A DNA stretch of 43,717 nt from Longimicrobiales bacterium (GTDB lineage Bacteria > Gemmatimonadota > Gemmatimonadetes > Longimicrobiales > Gaopeijiaceae): assembly GCA_028279425.1 (NCBI GenBank), contig JANQNV010000307.1, positions 1-43,717 of the forward strand, in the 5' to 3' direction. Made by a program: the position numbers and the translations under genes. This document shows, piece after piece, positions 1 through 9,100 of this stretch. How positions within the stretch are numbered: the first letter of the stretch is position 1; the number at the start of each line of letters is the position of its first letter. The notes under the pieces were generated by a model. That model made no database searches, had not been told where the DNA came from, and saw only the letters and a program-made list of their open reading frames with translations.

Positions 1-447
1 CGGCCTCATGCAGGCCACCCGCAGCGTCCGATTCCTGGACGCCGGGCCTGTAACGTTTTCGTCCGCCACGAATGGAAAATCTTCACCCGCCGCTAACACT
101 GGACCCGGCCCGTGCAGGATTCGCCCGCCGCCTTGAATCACTTGGCATCGTCTTCCCCGGACGAGTGCCCGAATGACCCCGAGGCCGTCTGCACAGAGTT
201 CCGGTCAGTCCCTACACTACCTGGCCCTAGGTTCCGACAGATCCAAATACGGCGTCCATCGCGGGGTCTCGCGTGCACCCCGCACTCGGCCAGGAGGTGG
301 TGAGAAACGCCTCCCCGTCGAGCAGCATGATCACACCCAGTCTTCGGTCGCTCGCCGCCGTCGAATCCCTAGGCTCTTTATCTAGGATGGGGGTTCGGTT
401 ATCCGGATGCGTCGACTCGTCGGGCACGCGACTGGGGTCGGAAGGTG
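1..447. other. Left-edge stretch, no supported gene
   Basis: This stretch lies downstream of the minus-strand defence operon. Only short open frames cross it; a 34-codon frame at 72-176 on the plus strand has no recognisable family or convincing ribosome site. The first 40-80 bases could be the tail of a gene cut by the window edge, but none of the three frames resembles a family I know. I see no tRNA or clear attachment site and no strong terminator for the operon. Confidence 0.4.
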
Positions 448-1803
448 CTAACGAGCGGAGCCCACCTGTCGAACGAACGTGGTGAGAATGCGCTGGCTGG
501 GGTGATCCGAAAGCGAAACGAGCTTGTTCGCCAATGCCACCGGGATCAAGGCGTTGTCGTACATGCTACAACGGAGTTCGCCAATCAGTCCAAGGATTAG
601 CTCAAGATGAGGAAGGTCCTTTGGGGCCGGCTCAGCCAAGTAGGAGGTTGCCGGTACGGTTGCGACGTAGAGCTCGCCACTGTCAGCCCGGAATAGCACC
701 TTCTGGCCGTAGTATGTGTTGTTTCCGTAGACGGCTCCGTCGTTGCCCCCCGGGACTACGTATCGGCGGATGTAGCTGTCACCGAGCACGGCATAGGAGC
801 CTCGAGGAATCCGGTCGCTGATCGCCGCAGCATGCTCAACAAAGGCACCGCTCTTCTCGAGACCAGCCAGGAGGATCCTCGGGCCCTTTGAGGCAATGTG
901 CTCGCTCATGAGGTGGCCGATTAGGTCTCTCATCGGTCTATAGAGAGGAGCGACCACCCCAAAGAACGCCAGAGGCCCGTCCTTGATGAAGAGCACCTGC
1001 CCCAACAGGTCAGGCTTGATACGCAGCACGTTATACACCAAGTGAACCAGGACGAGTTGCTCCAGCATGGTCATCACGTACGAGACGATGCCCCCTCCCC
1101 CGGTTTCTTCATCCACCCGTTCGTGGAGCCTGAAGACATCCGTCAAATAGACCGGTGCACCACAGTTGGGGCACAAGCGCTCATCGGGATCCACGTACCG
1201 AAAGGTGATTCCACGCTCACCACATCCTGAGGGACAGCTCGGGATCTCGACGGCGAGCGAATCGTCCGCCGGTTTCGCCCATCTCCTGAAGAGAAACCAG
1301 CGGAGACTGACGAGTAGTTGGTCATGCTCGTTGCCGCGATTCCTCGCGAAGAACTCGTGAATCGTCCGGCGCACGGTGGCGGAGAGTGATAGTTCGCCCT
1401 TCCTTCGGACACCACGAATGGGAAGGACGAGGGTGTAGCGTTCGAGCTGCTTGAGCCGCTGCAAGTCCTCAGGGGCAATGAACCGCTGATCTTCGAGCGT
1501 GCGGAGGTCGGCGAGCTTGAAGAGAAGCGGACCGAACGTGAAGAAGGCTATCTGGGCGGAAGGATACGCCTGACGTACGTACGTCTCCGTACACCCACCA
1601 TCGATCGCGATTACCAGCGATACTCCACTCTGGTCGGCGGCGCCAAACGTGGTGAAGAGGTCTTCGAGTTTGGCCGCCGCGGGTGGCGATGGTAGCTCAC
1701 AGTCGTCTATGAGGGCCTGCACTTCGGGGTTCTTGATTATCTCGACATGGGCAATCTTGCTTGCCCGTTCCATCGGCCTTCGACCTTTCGAGGAGTATCC
1801 CAT
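448..1803 (-). CDS. NurA-like nuclease with zinc ribbon
   Basis: Predicted NurA-type nuclease, 451 residues, last gene of the HEPN-methyltransferase-HerA-NurA operon. The N-terminal half has the NurA hallmark hydrophobic strand ending in IDGG (Asp68, putative metal ligand). A second acidic strand, KDGPL, follows with Asp275, again typical of NurA. Between them is a four-cysteine knuckle (C190, C194, C211, C214) that looks like an inserted zinc ribbon. Known NurA proteins are Mn-dependent DNA nucleases that dock on a HerA hexamer, and here the HerA gene ends 3 bases upstream, so a physical complex is likely. The ATG at 1803 is the longest start; an ATG at 1773 (MERASK) follows an AAAGG/GAAGG stretch and may be the true one. 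Family assignment rests on motifs and context only; overall similarity to archaeal NurA is low. Confidence 0.72.
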   Translation of the reverse strand: MGYSSKGRRPMERASKIAHVEIIKNPEVQALIDDCELPSPPAAAKLEDLFTTFGAADQSGVSLVIAIDGGCTETYVRQAYPSAQIAFFTFGPLLFKLADLRTLEDQRFIAPEDLQRLKQLERYTLVLPIRGVRRKGELSLSATVRRTIHEFFARNRGNEHDQLLVSLRWFLFRRWAKPADDSLAVEIPSCPSGCGERGITFRYVDPDERLCPNCGAPVYLTDVFRLHERVDEETGGGGIVSYVMTMLEQLVLVHLVYNVLRIKPDLLGQVLFIKDGPLAFFGVVAPLYRPMRDLIGHLMSEHIASKGPRILLAGLEKSGAFVEHAAAISDRIPRGSYAVLGDSYIRRYVVPGGNDGAVYGNNTYYGQKVLFRADSGELYVATVPATSYLAEPAPKDLPHLELILGLIGELRCSMYDNALIPVALANKLVSLSDHPSQRILTTFVRQVGSAR

Positions 1804-1806
1804 GGG

Positions 1807-3705
1807 CTAGCTTGGGACGGCGCTGAAGCGATCGATCTGAACCGGAACAATGAACGCGTTCGAGTAGGTCTTCATCCGGATGAAGCCCTTGTCGGTGGCA
1901 CGCCGAAGGCTCTCGACGAAGTCCTCGAAGTCGTAGTACTTCGCGATCTCTCTAAGTTCGTCCTGGTTGTTGAGGTGCGATACGAACCAGTTTTGTGTGT
2001 TCTTCAGAACGTTGGAGGAGATCGAACTCACCTCCTGCGTCGCATAGATCAGTCCCAGCCGCAGCTTTGCACCTTCCTTCGCAATCCGGTTGTAGATTAG
2101 CGTGAGGTCCGACTCGTTCTTCTTCGGGAAGAGGTTGTGAGCCTCCTCGAAGTAGAGCTGGATATAGTTGGCTTCTTGGTTCTGGATGAACCGACCCATC
2201 GCCTCCTTGAAGATGGACGCGCAGAGGCGGTCTGCATAAACCCTTTGGATCGTTGGGTCGCCCTGGGAAAGATCGATGATCACGATCTTCCCGTCTCGTA
2301 GGAGCCCAACCACCTCGTCCTCGAAGGGTTCTTGAACAGTGTTGGTGTGGAGCTGACGCGACGGAATGAGCTTCCTGAAGCCCGCATAGCTTGCCTGTCC
2401 ACCGGGCTGGGGCTTACGGGTCAGGAAGCGCATGAGGGTCACTAGGTCTTCTTCAGCCCACTCACGACCGTTGTTGTTCCTGTAGTTCGTGAAGAACGGA
2501 TCGGTCGCGTAATTCTCCCAGACCCACTTGAACCACGTGCCCGCTTGTTCCGGTGTGACCCCACCACTGGGGTCAATCCCTACCGCATCATTGATCTCCC
2601 TGCGGCCCTGGAAGAAGATACTCTGCCCGGACGGAGGGAAGCCCGCTTCGAAGAGAATCGCTTTGTAGCAGGCGACACGTCGACCATGCCGGGTCGTTGC
2701 GCTCCGGTCATCCGGCGCAGGCTCTTCAAGGTCCACGTTCATAAATGCTTGAGTGTAGACGGTTGAATCCGTCTGGAGGGAGCTACGGAGCATCTCGAAG
2801 CCAGCCAGAAGATCCCGGTAGAAGTTCAGCTTCATGACCCTGAAGCCTTCCTTGTCCAGAATGCTATATCTGGTCACGTGCTCGCCATAGAGCTGGTAGA
2901 TGGCTGTCCCTTCATCCTGCTGATTGTCGTTCGCGTATTCGCCGTTGACGTCAAAGACGATTTGGCCCACAGGCTCCACGTTCGGATCGGCCAGATCGGC
3001 AGTCGCTTGAATGACTTTCTTTAGTGTGTTTGACTTACCGGTTCGGGTCATACCGAACAGGGCGGTACGCTTGCCCAAGTAGTCTAGAGCAGAGACGTAG
3101 ACTGGAACTGACTCTGCTGCCCTATGGCGCCGGCTTGAGGCGTAGCGAACCTCGCCGATCCTCTGATCTCCACTGCCCCCGGGAATGGCCTTTCCGTCAC
3201 GAAAGTTCACTATGTACTCAAGCAACCTTCCTGAGGGTCGGTATATCGAGTAGTTGTTGGGCCCGTAGAAGTTGTCTACGTCGGCTCCAAACTCGGTCGA
3301 CTCCTCACCGCGGAAGAACGACCCTAGGACTCGACAGTCCAATCCGCTGAACTGGAACTCGTAGCGTGTGTAGCTGTCCAAACCGGACGGAGACGAGTCG
3401 AGCGCCGCGTTCTCCTTGTAGTGGTCTACCATTGCCGCGACGACGTCCGAGTCCGTCGGCAATCCAGTCGGCCCCAGCACTCGAAGGAGGACGACCTCCG
3501 GGTTATCGCCGGCGTCGTCGTATACCGCGACAAGAAAGGACCCCGCTGCGATGCCACCAACCTTCTCTTTCCAGTGGTCATTCGAGAGCACCTTCATGCG
3601 CGAGAAGTCGAAGTAGAAGGGACGACCCACGAACGCTTCAGGTCGCACACTCTCCGCAAACAGGTCGAGGGTGGCGATCTCTTGAAGGGCATTAGCGATA
3701 GACAT
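1807..3705 (-). CDS. herA: HerA/FtsK-type DNA-translocating ATPase
   Basis: HerA-like P-loop ATPase of 632 residues. Walker A is GMTRTGKS (218-225, Lys224). Walker B is LYFEEAH, with Glu520-Glu521 after a hydrophobic strand, followed by an R-x-G-x-x-x-ATQ segment typical of the HerA/VirB4/FtsK superfamily. The roughly 200 residues before Walker A would be the HAS-barrel-like region. HerA proteins form hexamers that pump duplex DNA and partner with NurA, Sir2 or DUF4297 nucleases in repair and defence. An ATG at 3762 would overlap the methyltransferase gene by about 55 bases; I chose the ATG at 3705 (MSIANA) because it lies 2 bases after that gene's TGA. The next gene, NurA, begins 3 bases after the stop, so tight translational coupling is expected. 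Confidence 0.85.
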   Translation of the reverse strand: MSIANALQEIATLDLFAESVRPEAFVGRPFYFDFSRMKVLSNDHWKEKVGGIAAGSFLVAVYDDAGDNPEVVLLRVLGPTGLPTDSDVVAAMVDHYKENAALDSSPSGLDSYTRYEFQFSGLDCRVLGSFFRGEESTEFGADVDNFYGPNNYSIYRPSGRLLEYIVNFRDGKAIPGGSGDQRIGEVRYASSRRHRAAESVPVYVSALDYLGKRTALFGMTRTGKSNTLKKVIQATADLADPNVEPVGQIVFDVNGEYANDNQQDEGTAIYQLYGEHVTRYSILDKEGFRVMKLNFYRDLLAGFEMLRSSLQTDSTVYTQAFMNVDLEEPAPDDRSATTRHGRRVACYKAILFEAGFPPSGQSIFFQGRREINDAVGIDPSGGVTPEQAGTWFKWVWENYATDPFFTNYRNNNGREWAEEDLVTLMRFLTRKPQPGGQASYAGFRKLIPSRQLHTNTVQEPFEDEVVGLLRDGKIVIIDLSQGDPTIQRVYADRLCASIFKEAMGRFIQNQEANYIQLYFEEAHNLFPKKNESDLTLIYNRIAKEGAKLRLGLIYATQEVSSISSNVLKNTQNWFVSHLNNQDELREIAKYYDFEDFVESLRRATDKGFIRMKTYSNAFIVPVQIDRFSAVPS

Positions 3706-3707
3706 GC

Positions 3708-4943
3708 TCAGGCGGTGTTCTGGGTGGCCGGACTGGTTGTCCAGTCCGTTGCGGTGTCCCAATCATGCAATGGGGGTAGAGGCGGGAGCTGGTGAACGCT
3801 GTCCGGTCTGCCCAGAATGAGGATGCGGTCAGTCTTAGTGGCACGCCCCCGTCTCTCGGCGCCCCAGATCCTGGTGACTTTTTGATCCACGGGGAGGCGG
3901 TCCACTACCGTGCCAAGGTGCCGCCAGCCCGCTGGGCGCGCCGAACCTTCCCAGACTTCCTGGGCCAGATTGGTTGTGTGGCCGGTCGCTCGGTCGGTGA
4001 CGTCGCCGATCATTAGGCAAACGTAACCATCCGGCCGGAGCCTGCTTAGGAGGGCCTCTAAGACGTCACCGATGAAGGTGACGTACCTGGCCTTTGACCC
4101 GGTGGCAACCAGAGCGCTGTCGACGGCCTTCGGGTCCTTTCCGAGCATCCAGAGTCGGATCCAGTTGTACTTGCCGTACTTGATCACACTGAGGTAGGGC
4201 GGGGATGTGAACACGAGCCGTACCGACGACTCCGGGATGTGCTCCCCTTCCCGGGCGTCTGCCGCCCAAGCCCTCCCTCGACACGCGTCACGGCTTGGGA
4301 GCTGCATTCGCGACGCCTTTCTCCTTAGCAGCTCGAAGACGTCCGCAGGCGGGGGTCTCAGCTTATTTTCTTCTATGTAGCGCCTTACGTACGCCGGCGA
4401 CATAGAGAACGTGTTGGGCATACTCACTGACAGCCCCCTAATGGCGCGGCCCGGTCGATAGTTCGCGTGCATCACACCCAAAACGAGTGCCATAACGAAG
4501 CGGTCCACACGGTGGCTGAGGTCGAGCTCCTGACGGAGGTGGCAAAGCTGTCGAAGGACCTTGCGCGAGTAGAGCATTCGAATGTCGGCAGGTACACGAG
4601 AGGCTCGTCTTGGCGGGACGGTGGCCTCCAGATCGGCAAGCCGGGTAAGAACCTCGCTGAGCTGAGGGGGGTCCACCTTAGCGCTCGTCAGAACGTGCGC
4701 CAGGGGATTCGCGTCGGCTCCTAGACCGATTCGACCCAGCCTACAAGCCTCAAGCGGCGCTGTCCCTCGGCCCGAGAAGGGGTCGAGGACCGCGTCACCA
4801 CGCTCGCTCAACCATTCGACGAACACGCGCGGGATCCGCGGTGGGAACATTGCTAGGTACGAGCAGACGCTATGGAGTGGGTGCCCCCATCGGCGAGGAG
4901 CGGCTCGCCAGGTCTCGGGCAGGCAGTCGAGTTTACTGGTCAA
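3708..4943 (-). CDS. DNA methyltransferase (N4-cytosine/N6-adenine type)
   Basis: SAM-dependent DNA amino-methyltransferase, 411 residues. Motif I (SAM binding) is DPFSGRGT at 54-61 and the catalytic motif IV is TSPPY at about 246-250. The S-P-P-Y form is commonest in N4-cytosine enzymes, but N6-adenine cannot be excluded. Motif I precedes motif IV with about 185 residues between, which could hold the target-recognition region. The N-terminal block with GHPLHS and YLAMFPP is a recurring feature of this subfamily. The start is TTG at 4943, overlapping the TGA of the HEPN gene (TTGA). HerA starts 2 bases after the stop. No separate restriction endonuclease or specificity subunit is visible, so it probably marks host DNA for the adjacent HerA-NurA and/or PLD-helicase effectors. 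Confidence 0.88.
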   Translation of the reverse strand: MTSKLDCLPETWRAAPRRWGHPLHSVCSYLAMFPPRIPRVFVEWLSERGDAVLDPFSGRGTAPLEACRLGRIGLGADANPLAHVLTSAKVDPPQLSEVLTRLADLEATVPPRRASRVPADIRMLYSRKVLRQLCHLRQELDLSHRVDRFVMALVLGVMHANYRPGRAIRGLSVSMPNTFSMSPAYVRRYIEENKLRPPPADVFELLRRKASRMQLPSRDACRGRAWAADAREGEHIPESSVRLVFTSPPYLSVIKYGKYNWIRLWMLGKDPKAVDSALVATGSKARYVTFIGDVLEALLSRLRPDGYVCLMIGDVTDRATGHTTNLAQEVWEGSARPAGWRHLGTVVDRLPVDQKVTRIWGAERRGRATKTDRILILGRPDSVHQLPPLPPLHDWDTATDWTTSPATQNTA

Positions 4944-5767
4944 CTTTCGTCTGGCTCCGTCGAGGCCAACGCTCGAAGCATCCAGTTTACGAGCATGAGC
5001 ATCTCAAAGCACTCCTCCGGCGCGCGGCGCTCCTCGTCGCCGTGGCTGAAGACGTTGCGAATGGAGGCCATCAGTCCCATCGCCATGAACTTGAAGCCCT
5101 GATTGAAGGCCGCTCGGTTGTCAGGGCGGAGAGAATCGAGTGCCAGATTTTCGGTGCCGGCGAAGGCTTTGGCCATTAGGTCTCGCCCGAACGCGGTTAG
5201 CCCTGAAACGGTCCGGACCCGGTCTTCGAAGACCTCCGCTGCCTTTCGCACAGACTCGTTGAAGTGCCCATTCTCGAACAGGGCCAGGGGCTCCCCCGTG
5301 ATCGTAGGATCAAGGTCATGGTTCCGAAGCCGGTCTTTCAGGTCTTTCGGGGGCACTGTGATCCGCGGGAGCATCTCATCAAGCTGGACTTCCGACAGCT
5401 CGGCCCGCATGTCGATGTCTAGCGAGAGTAGGCACTCCGAAAGGGCATCGACCTCGGCGCGTTGCAGAGGGTCTCGCCGGTACCGTCGGTACTCTACGGC
5501 TGCGGGCACAATCTTCCGAACGATCGCCCTAGGTAGTCGCTCATGTCTCCTGTATAGCTCAACGAAGCCCTTTGTCAGCAGTTGTTTCTTGGTCCCCTTG
5601 CCGTCTAGGTAGCCCTCGACCCTACTCTGGGCGAAGATGGTTCGGAAAGTGACTGTAGCCCGATGCCGTGAGCTCAACGGAAGGAAGTCGTAGAGGATCG
5701 CCGCGAGCCGATTGAGTCGCTCAGAGACGGGAGCAGTGATCCTGCGAATGGCTGTCGGCTTGGTCAT
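4940..5767 (-). CDS. TIGR02391/Ymh-like HEPN-domain protein
   Basis: First gene of the minus-strand operon, 275 residues. The C-terminal 110 residues match the TIGR02391 (Ymh) pattern: a FNESVRKAAEVFEDRVR helix, a central G-x-x-LM-x-x-AF block, then NQGF, MAMGLMASIRN and a final helix with hydrophobic spacing. It contains RNVFSH (Arg237 to His242), fitting the Rx4-6H motif of HEPN RNases, so it may be a metal-independent RNA-cutting effector. The N-terminal 150 residues are rich in Arg, Lys and Leu and are unfamiliar. The end overlaps the methyltransferase start (TTGA). The ATG at 5767 has no Shine-Dalgarno sequence but a TACACT box lies 5 bases upstream. The family call is fairly secure; RNase activity is inference. 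Confidence 0.65.
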   Translation of the reverse strand: MTKPTAIRRITAPVSERLNRLAAILYDFLPLSSRHRATVTFRTIFAQSRVEGYLDGKGTKKQLLTKGFVELYRRHERLPRAIVRKIVPAAVEYRRYRRDPLQRAEVDALSECLLSLDIDMRAELSEVQLDEMLPRITVPPKDLKDRLRNHDLDPTITGEPLALFENGHFNESVRKAAEVFEDRVRTVSGLTAFGRDLMAKAFAGTENLALDSLRPDNRAAFNQGFKFMAMGLMASIRNVFSHGDEERRAPEECFEMLMLVNWMLRALASTEPDES

Positions 5768-5772
5768 GCCAC

Positions 5773-5778
5773 AGTGTA
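5773..5778 (-). promoter_or_regulatory. Candidate leaderless -10 box for the HEPN-MTase-HerA-NurA operon
   Basis: On the minus strand TACACT (TAnnnT) sits 5 bases before the HEPN ATG, with no Shine-Dalgarno between. This spacing fits transcription starting at or next to the ATG. No good -35 hexamer is visible. Confidence 0.3.
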
Positions 5779-5986
5779 TCAGCGGTGGAGCTGTTGCGGC
5801 TAGCCTGGCATCGGATCCACGCGGCCGCCAAGCTCACGTTGCATCGGCGGCTGGTAAGGCGGATCTTCGAGGCGGGCTTCCTCCGTCTTTCCCGCCCTTA
5901 AGTCGAGGTCGCCTGCCGGCTTTCCCTCCGGCAAGAACGGCAGATGGCGCAGCCCGTCATGGGTTTAGGTGGCATCTCGCCCGGAT

Positions 5987-6021
5987 CCCCCGGGACTTCG
6001 GCCTGCTTTGCAGCCCGGGGG
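5987..6021. other. GC hairpin in the divergent intergenic region
   Basis: Perfect 8-bp inverted repeat, CCCCCGGG at 5987-5994 and CCCGGGGG at 6014-6021, around a 19-base loop. It lies between the divergent HEPN operon and the PLD-helicase gene. There is no T-run after either arm. It could be an operator, an attenuator, or a terminator for read-through antisense transcription. The rest of the 5768-6166 gap shows only a small GCCGG...CCGGC hairpin near 5914 and no gene. Confidence 0.35.
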
Positions 6022-6153
6022 TCTCAGCGTAGGGAGCCCGTTGTATCCAGGCGCGAGGTGGTGAGCCAGCCCCATAGGTCACTCCGCCGCTGGCCCAGAG
6101 TGCGTTGAGCTGGGGAAAAGGACTAGGACTCGCTTCCAATCTGGGCGGTCCGG

Positions 6154-6159
6154 TATCCT
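6154..6159 (+). promoter_or_regulatory. Candidate leaderless -10 box for the PLD-helicase gene
   Basis: TATCCT ends 7 bases before the ATG of the PLD-helicase gene, and there is no Shine-Dalgarno sequence in the gap. The layout mirrors the box in front of the divergent HEPN operon. No clear -35 element is seen. Confidence 0.33.
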
Positions 6160-6166
6160 GCCACCC

Positions 6167-9100
6167 ATGACTCTGCCACGGCATCTTCTCCCGGGCCTTT
6201 ACGATACCCTCGTGGACTGTCGCCTCGAGGCTCTCGTCGACGCCCTCGACGACGACCACCTCGCTGACCTCGTGCCCTTCGACCCCGCCGAAGCGCCCGA
6301 CCGTCTCAGCCGCCTCTTCGCCGAGGCCCTCCGCACCGCCCTCGAGGCCGTTTCCAAGCCCGAGGAAAAGGCCGCCCTGATCGCGCACCTCCGCCAGGCC
6401 CCAACCGACACCGACCCCCGCCTCCTGGCCCCCGGCGAACTAGAACTCGCCTCCCCCGAGCACGCCAAATCCCCACCTCGCCTCCTCGAGATCCGCCCCC
6501 GCCTCCGCGGTCTCGCACCCACCCAACCCACCAAGCGCCGCATCACCCCTCTCGCCGACAGCGCGCTCCTTATGAACGCGCCCGGTGAACCTGCGCTCGC
6601 TCAGGAGATTCAGGCCGAGTTGGCCTCGGCCGACCGGGTCGACCTCCTGATCGCGTTCGTGAAGTGGAGCGGGATCCGCCTCGTCGAAGAGCCCCTCAAA
6701 GAGCTGATCCACGAGCGGGGCGGCCGGGTCCGCGTCCTCACCACCACCTACACAGGTGCCAGCGACGCCAACGCCCTCGCGGCCCTCGCCGGCTGGGGCG
6801 CCGAGGTGCGCATCTCGTTCGACAACCGGCGCACCCGGCTTCATGCTAGGTCCTGGATCTTCCACCGCGACACGGGTGCGACCACCGCCTACATCGGGTC
6901 CTCGAACCTGAGCAGTGCGGCCATGCTCGAGGGACTCGAGTGGAACGTGCGCCTCGCCGCCCTGGAGTCCCCGAGTCTCCTGGAGAAGATCACCGCGGCC
7001 TTCGAGAGCCACTGGGAGAGCGAGGAGTTTCGGCCCTTCGATCCCAACGACGTCGAGCAGATGGAGGTCGTGCGGAAGGCGCTGGACCAAGCCCGGGGCG
7101 GGAGCGGGCCCGACCCCATCCTGTCGTTCTTCGACCTAAAGCCCCACGGCTACCAGCAGACCATGCTCGATACGCTCGCGGCCGAGCGGGAGCACGGGCA
7201 CACGAAGAACCTCGTCGTGGCTCCCACGGGCGTGGGTAAGACGATGGTCGCGGCCTTCGACTACGCCCGCATCGAGTCCCAGGAAAGCCAGGTCCGCCCG
7301 CGCCTGCTCTTCGTGGCCCACCGGGAGCGGCTGCTGGATCAAAGCCTGACCACCTTCCGCCACGTGCTGAAGGACTCGGACTTCGGCGAGAAGCTCGTGG
7401 GCGGCGCGCGGCCCGAGAAGGGCGACCACGTCTTCGCCTCGATCCAGTCGCTCCACGCCGGTGGGCGCATCGACGCCCTGGATCCCGAGCACTACGAGGT
7501 GGTGATCGTCGACGAGTTCCACCACGCCGAGGCCCCTACCTATGAGCGGCTGCTGAAGCACCTGCGTCCCTGGATCCTCGTGGGACTCACCGCCACCCCC
7601 GAGCGCCACGACGGCAAGGACGTGCGCCGGTGGTTCGACGGACGCACCGCCTACGAGATGCGGCTGTGGAACGCCCTCGATCTGGGACTCCTGGCGCCCT
7701 TCCACTACTTCGGGATCCACGACGGCGAGGACCTGAGCCACGTTGGCTTCACCCGGGGCCGCTACGACGAGGCGCAGCTGAGCCGGCTCTACACGGGCAA
7801 CGACGCGCGGGTGCGGCTGGTGCTCCAGGAGATCGCGCGAGTCATGGGGAGCCCCACTGCCATTCGGGCCCTGGGCTTCTGCGTGTCCGTCGATCATGCC
7901 CGCTTCATGGCGCAGCGCTTCACCGAGGCCGGGGTCCCCAGCGTGGCGGTGACGGGGGACTCCTCCCGGGTCGAGCGCCGGGACGCCATCCGCCAGCTCG
8001 AGGACGGCACGCTGAAGGTCCTCTTCACCGTGGACCTCTTCAACGCAGGCGTGGACATCCCCAGCGTCGACACCGTGCTGTTCCTGCGGCCCACCGAGTC
8101 GGCGACGGCGTTCCTGCAACAGCTGGGACGGGGACTGCGGCTCCACGAGTCTAAGGCGTGCCTGACCGTGCTGGACTTCATCGGCAACGCCCACGCCAAC
8201 TTCCGCTTCGACCTGCGCTACAGGGCGCTCCTCGGGGGCACCGGGAAGCAGATTCGCAATCAAGTCGAAGCGGACTTCCCCTTTTTACCCCCCGGCTGCG
8301 CCATGCGCCTGGATCGAGTGGCGCGGAAGGTGGCGCTGGACAACATCCGCTCCATCGCGACGCAGGGGAAACGCTGGCTGACCCAGGAGCTCAGGTCGCT
8401 GGGGCCGGACGTGTCACTGGCCCAGTTCCTGGAGAAGACGGGTACCGAGCTGGGGGAGCTCTACGACGGGAAGACGCGCAGCTTCACGAGCCTGAAGCGC
8501 GACACCTTCGGTGGGGAGGTCGGCCTCGGCGGAGAGGACTGGAGCGACGAGCGGCGGAAGCGCTTCGCGCGTCTTGGTGCGCTGCTGCACACGAACGACG
8601 ACGGGCGGTTGCGGATGTTTCGGGATGTGCTGGAGGGGCGGATCGAGCGGGATGCTCAGGCGCGCCGTTTGCAGCTGATGCTGGCCACGACCTTCTTCGA
8701 TCGGGAGCCGGTGGCGGATCTCGACGAGCACTTGGCCGCGTTGAGGAACGATGTCGAGTTCGTGGCCGAGACGTGCGAACTGTTGAACGTGCTCGACGAT
8801 CGCCGGCGGGCCGCGCCGAAGCCGTGGCTCAACGAGCTGGAGGCGCCGCTCGCGATCCACGGCCGATATCGCCGCGAGGAAGTGCTGGCCGGTCTTGAGG
8901 TGACGCGGAAGGGCAGGATCCCCCGGGTGCAGGCGGGGGTGTTCTACGCCGAGGAGCGGGGCGCCGACCTGCTCTTCGTCACCCTGCAGAAGACCGAGAA
9001 GGGCTTCTCACCCAAGACCATGTACCGGGACCACGCTGTGTCCCGGACCATCTTCCACTGGGAGAGCCAGCACACGGCGCACCCCGACACGCCTACGGGT

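Noticed and set aside
72..176. 34-codon plus-strand frame near the left edge
   Set aside because: No Shine-Dalgarno, no family resemblance and expected by chance at this length.
7136..8263. Minus-strand 375-codon frame across the PLD-helicase gene
   Set aside because: Antisense to the clear helicase motifs, no recognisable domain and biased composition typical of shadow frames.
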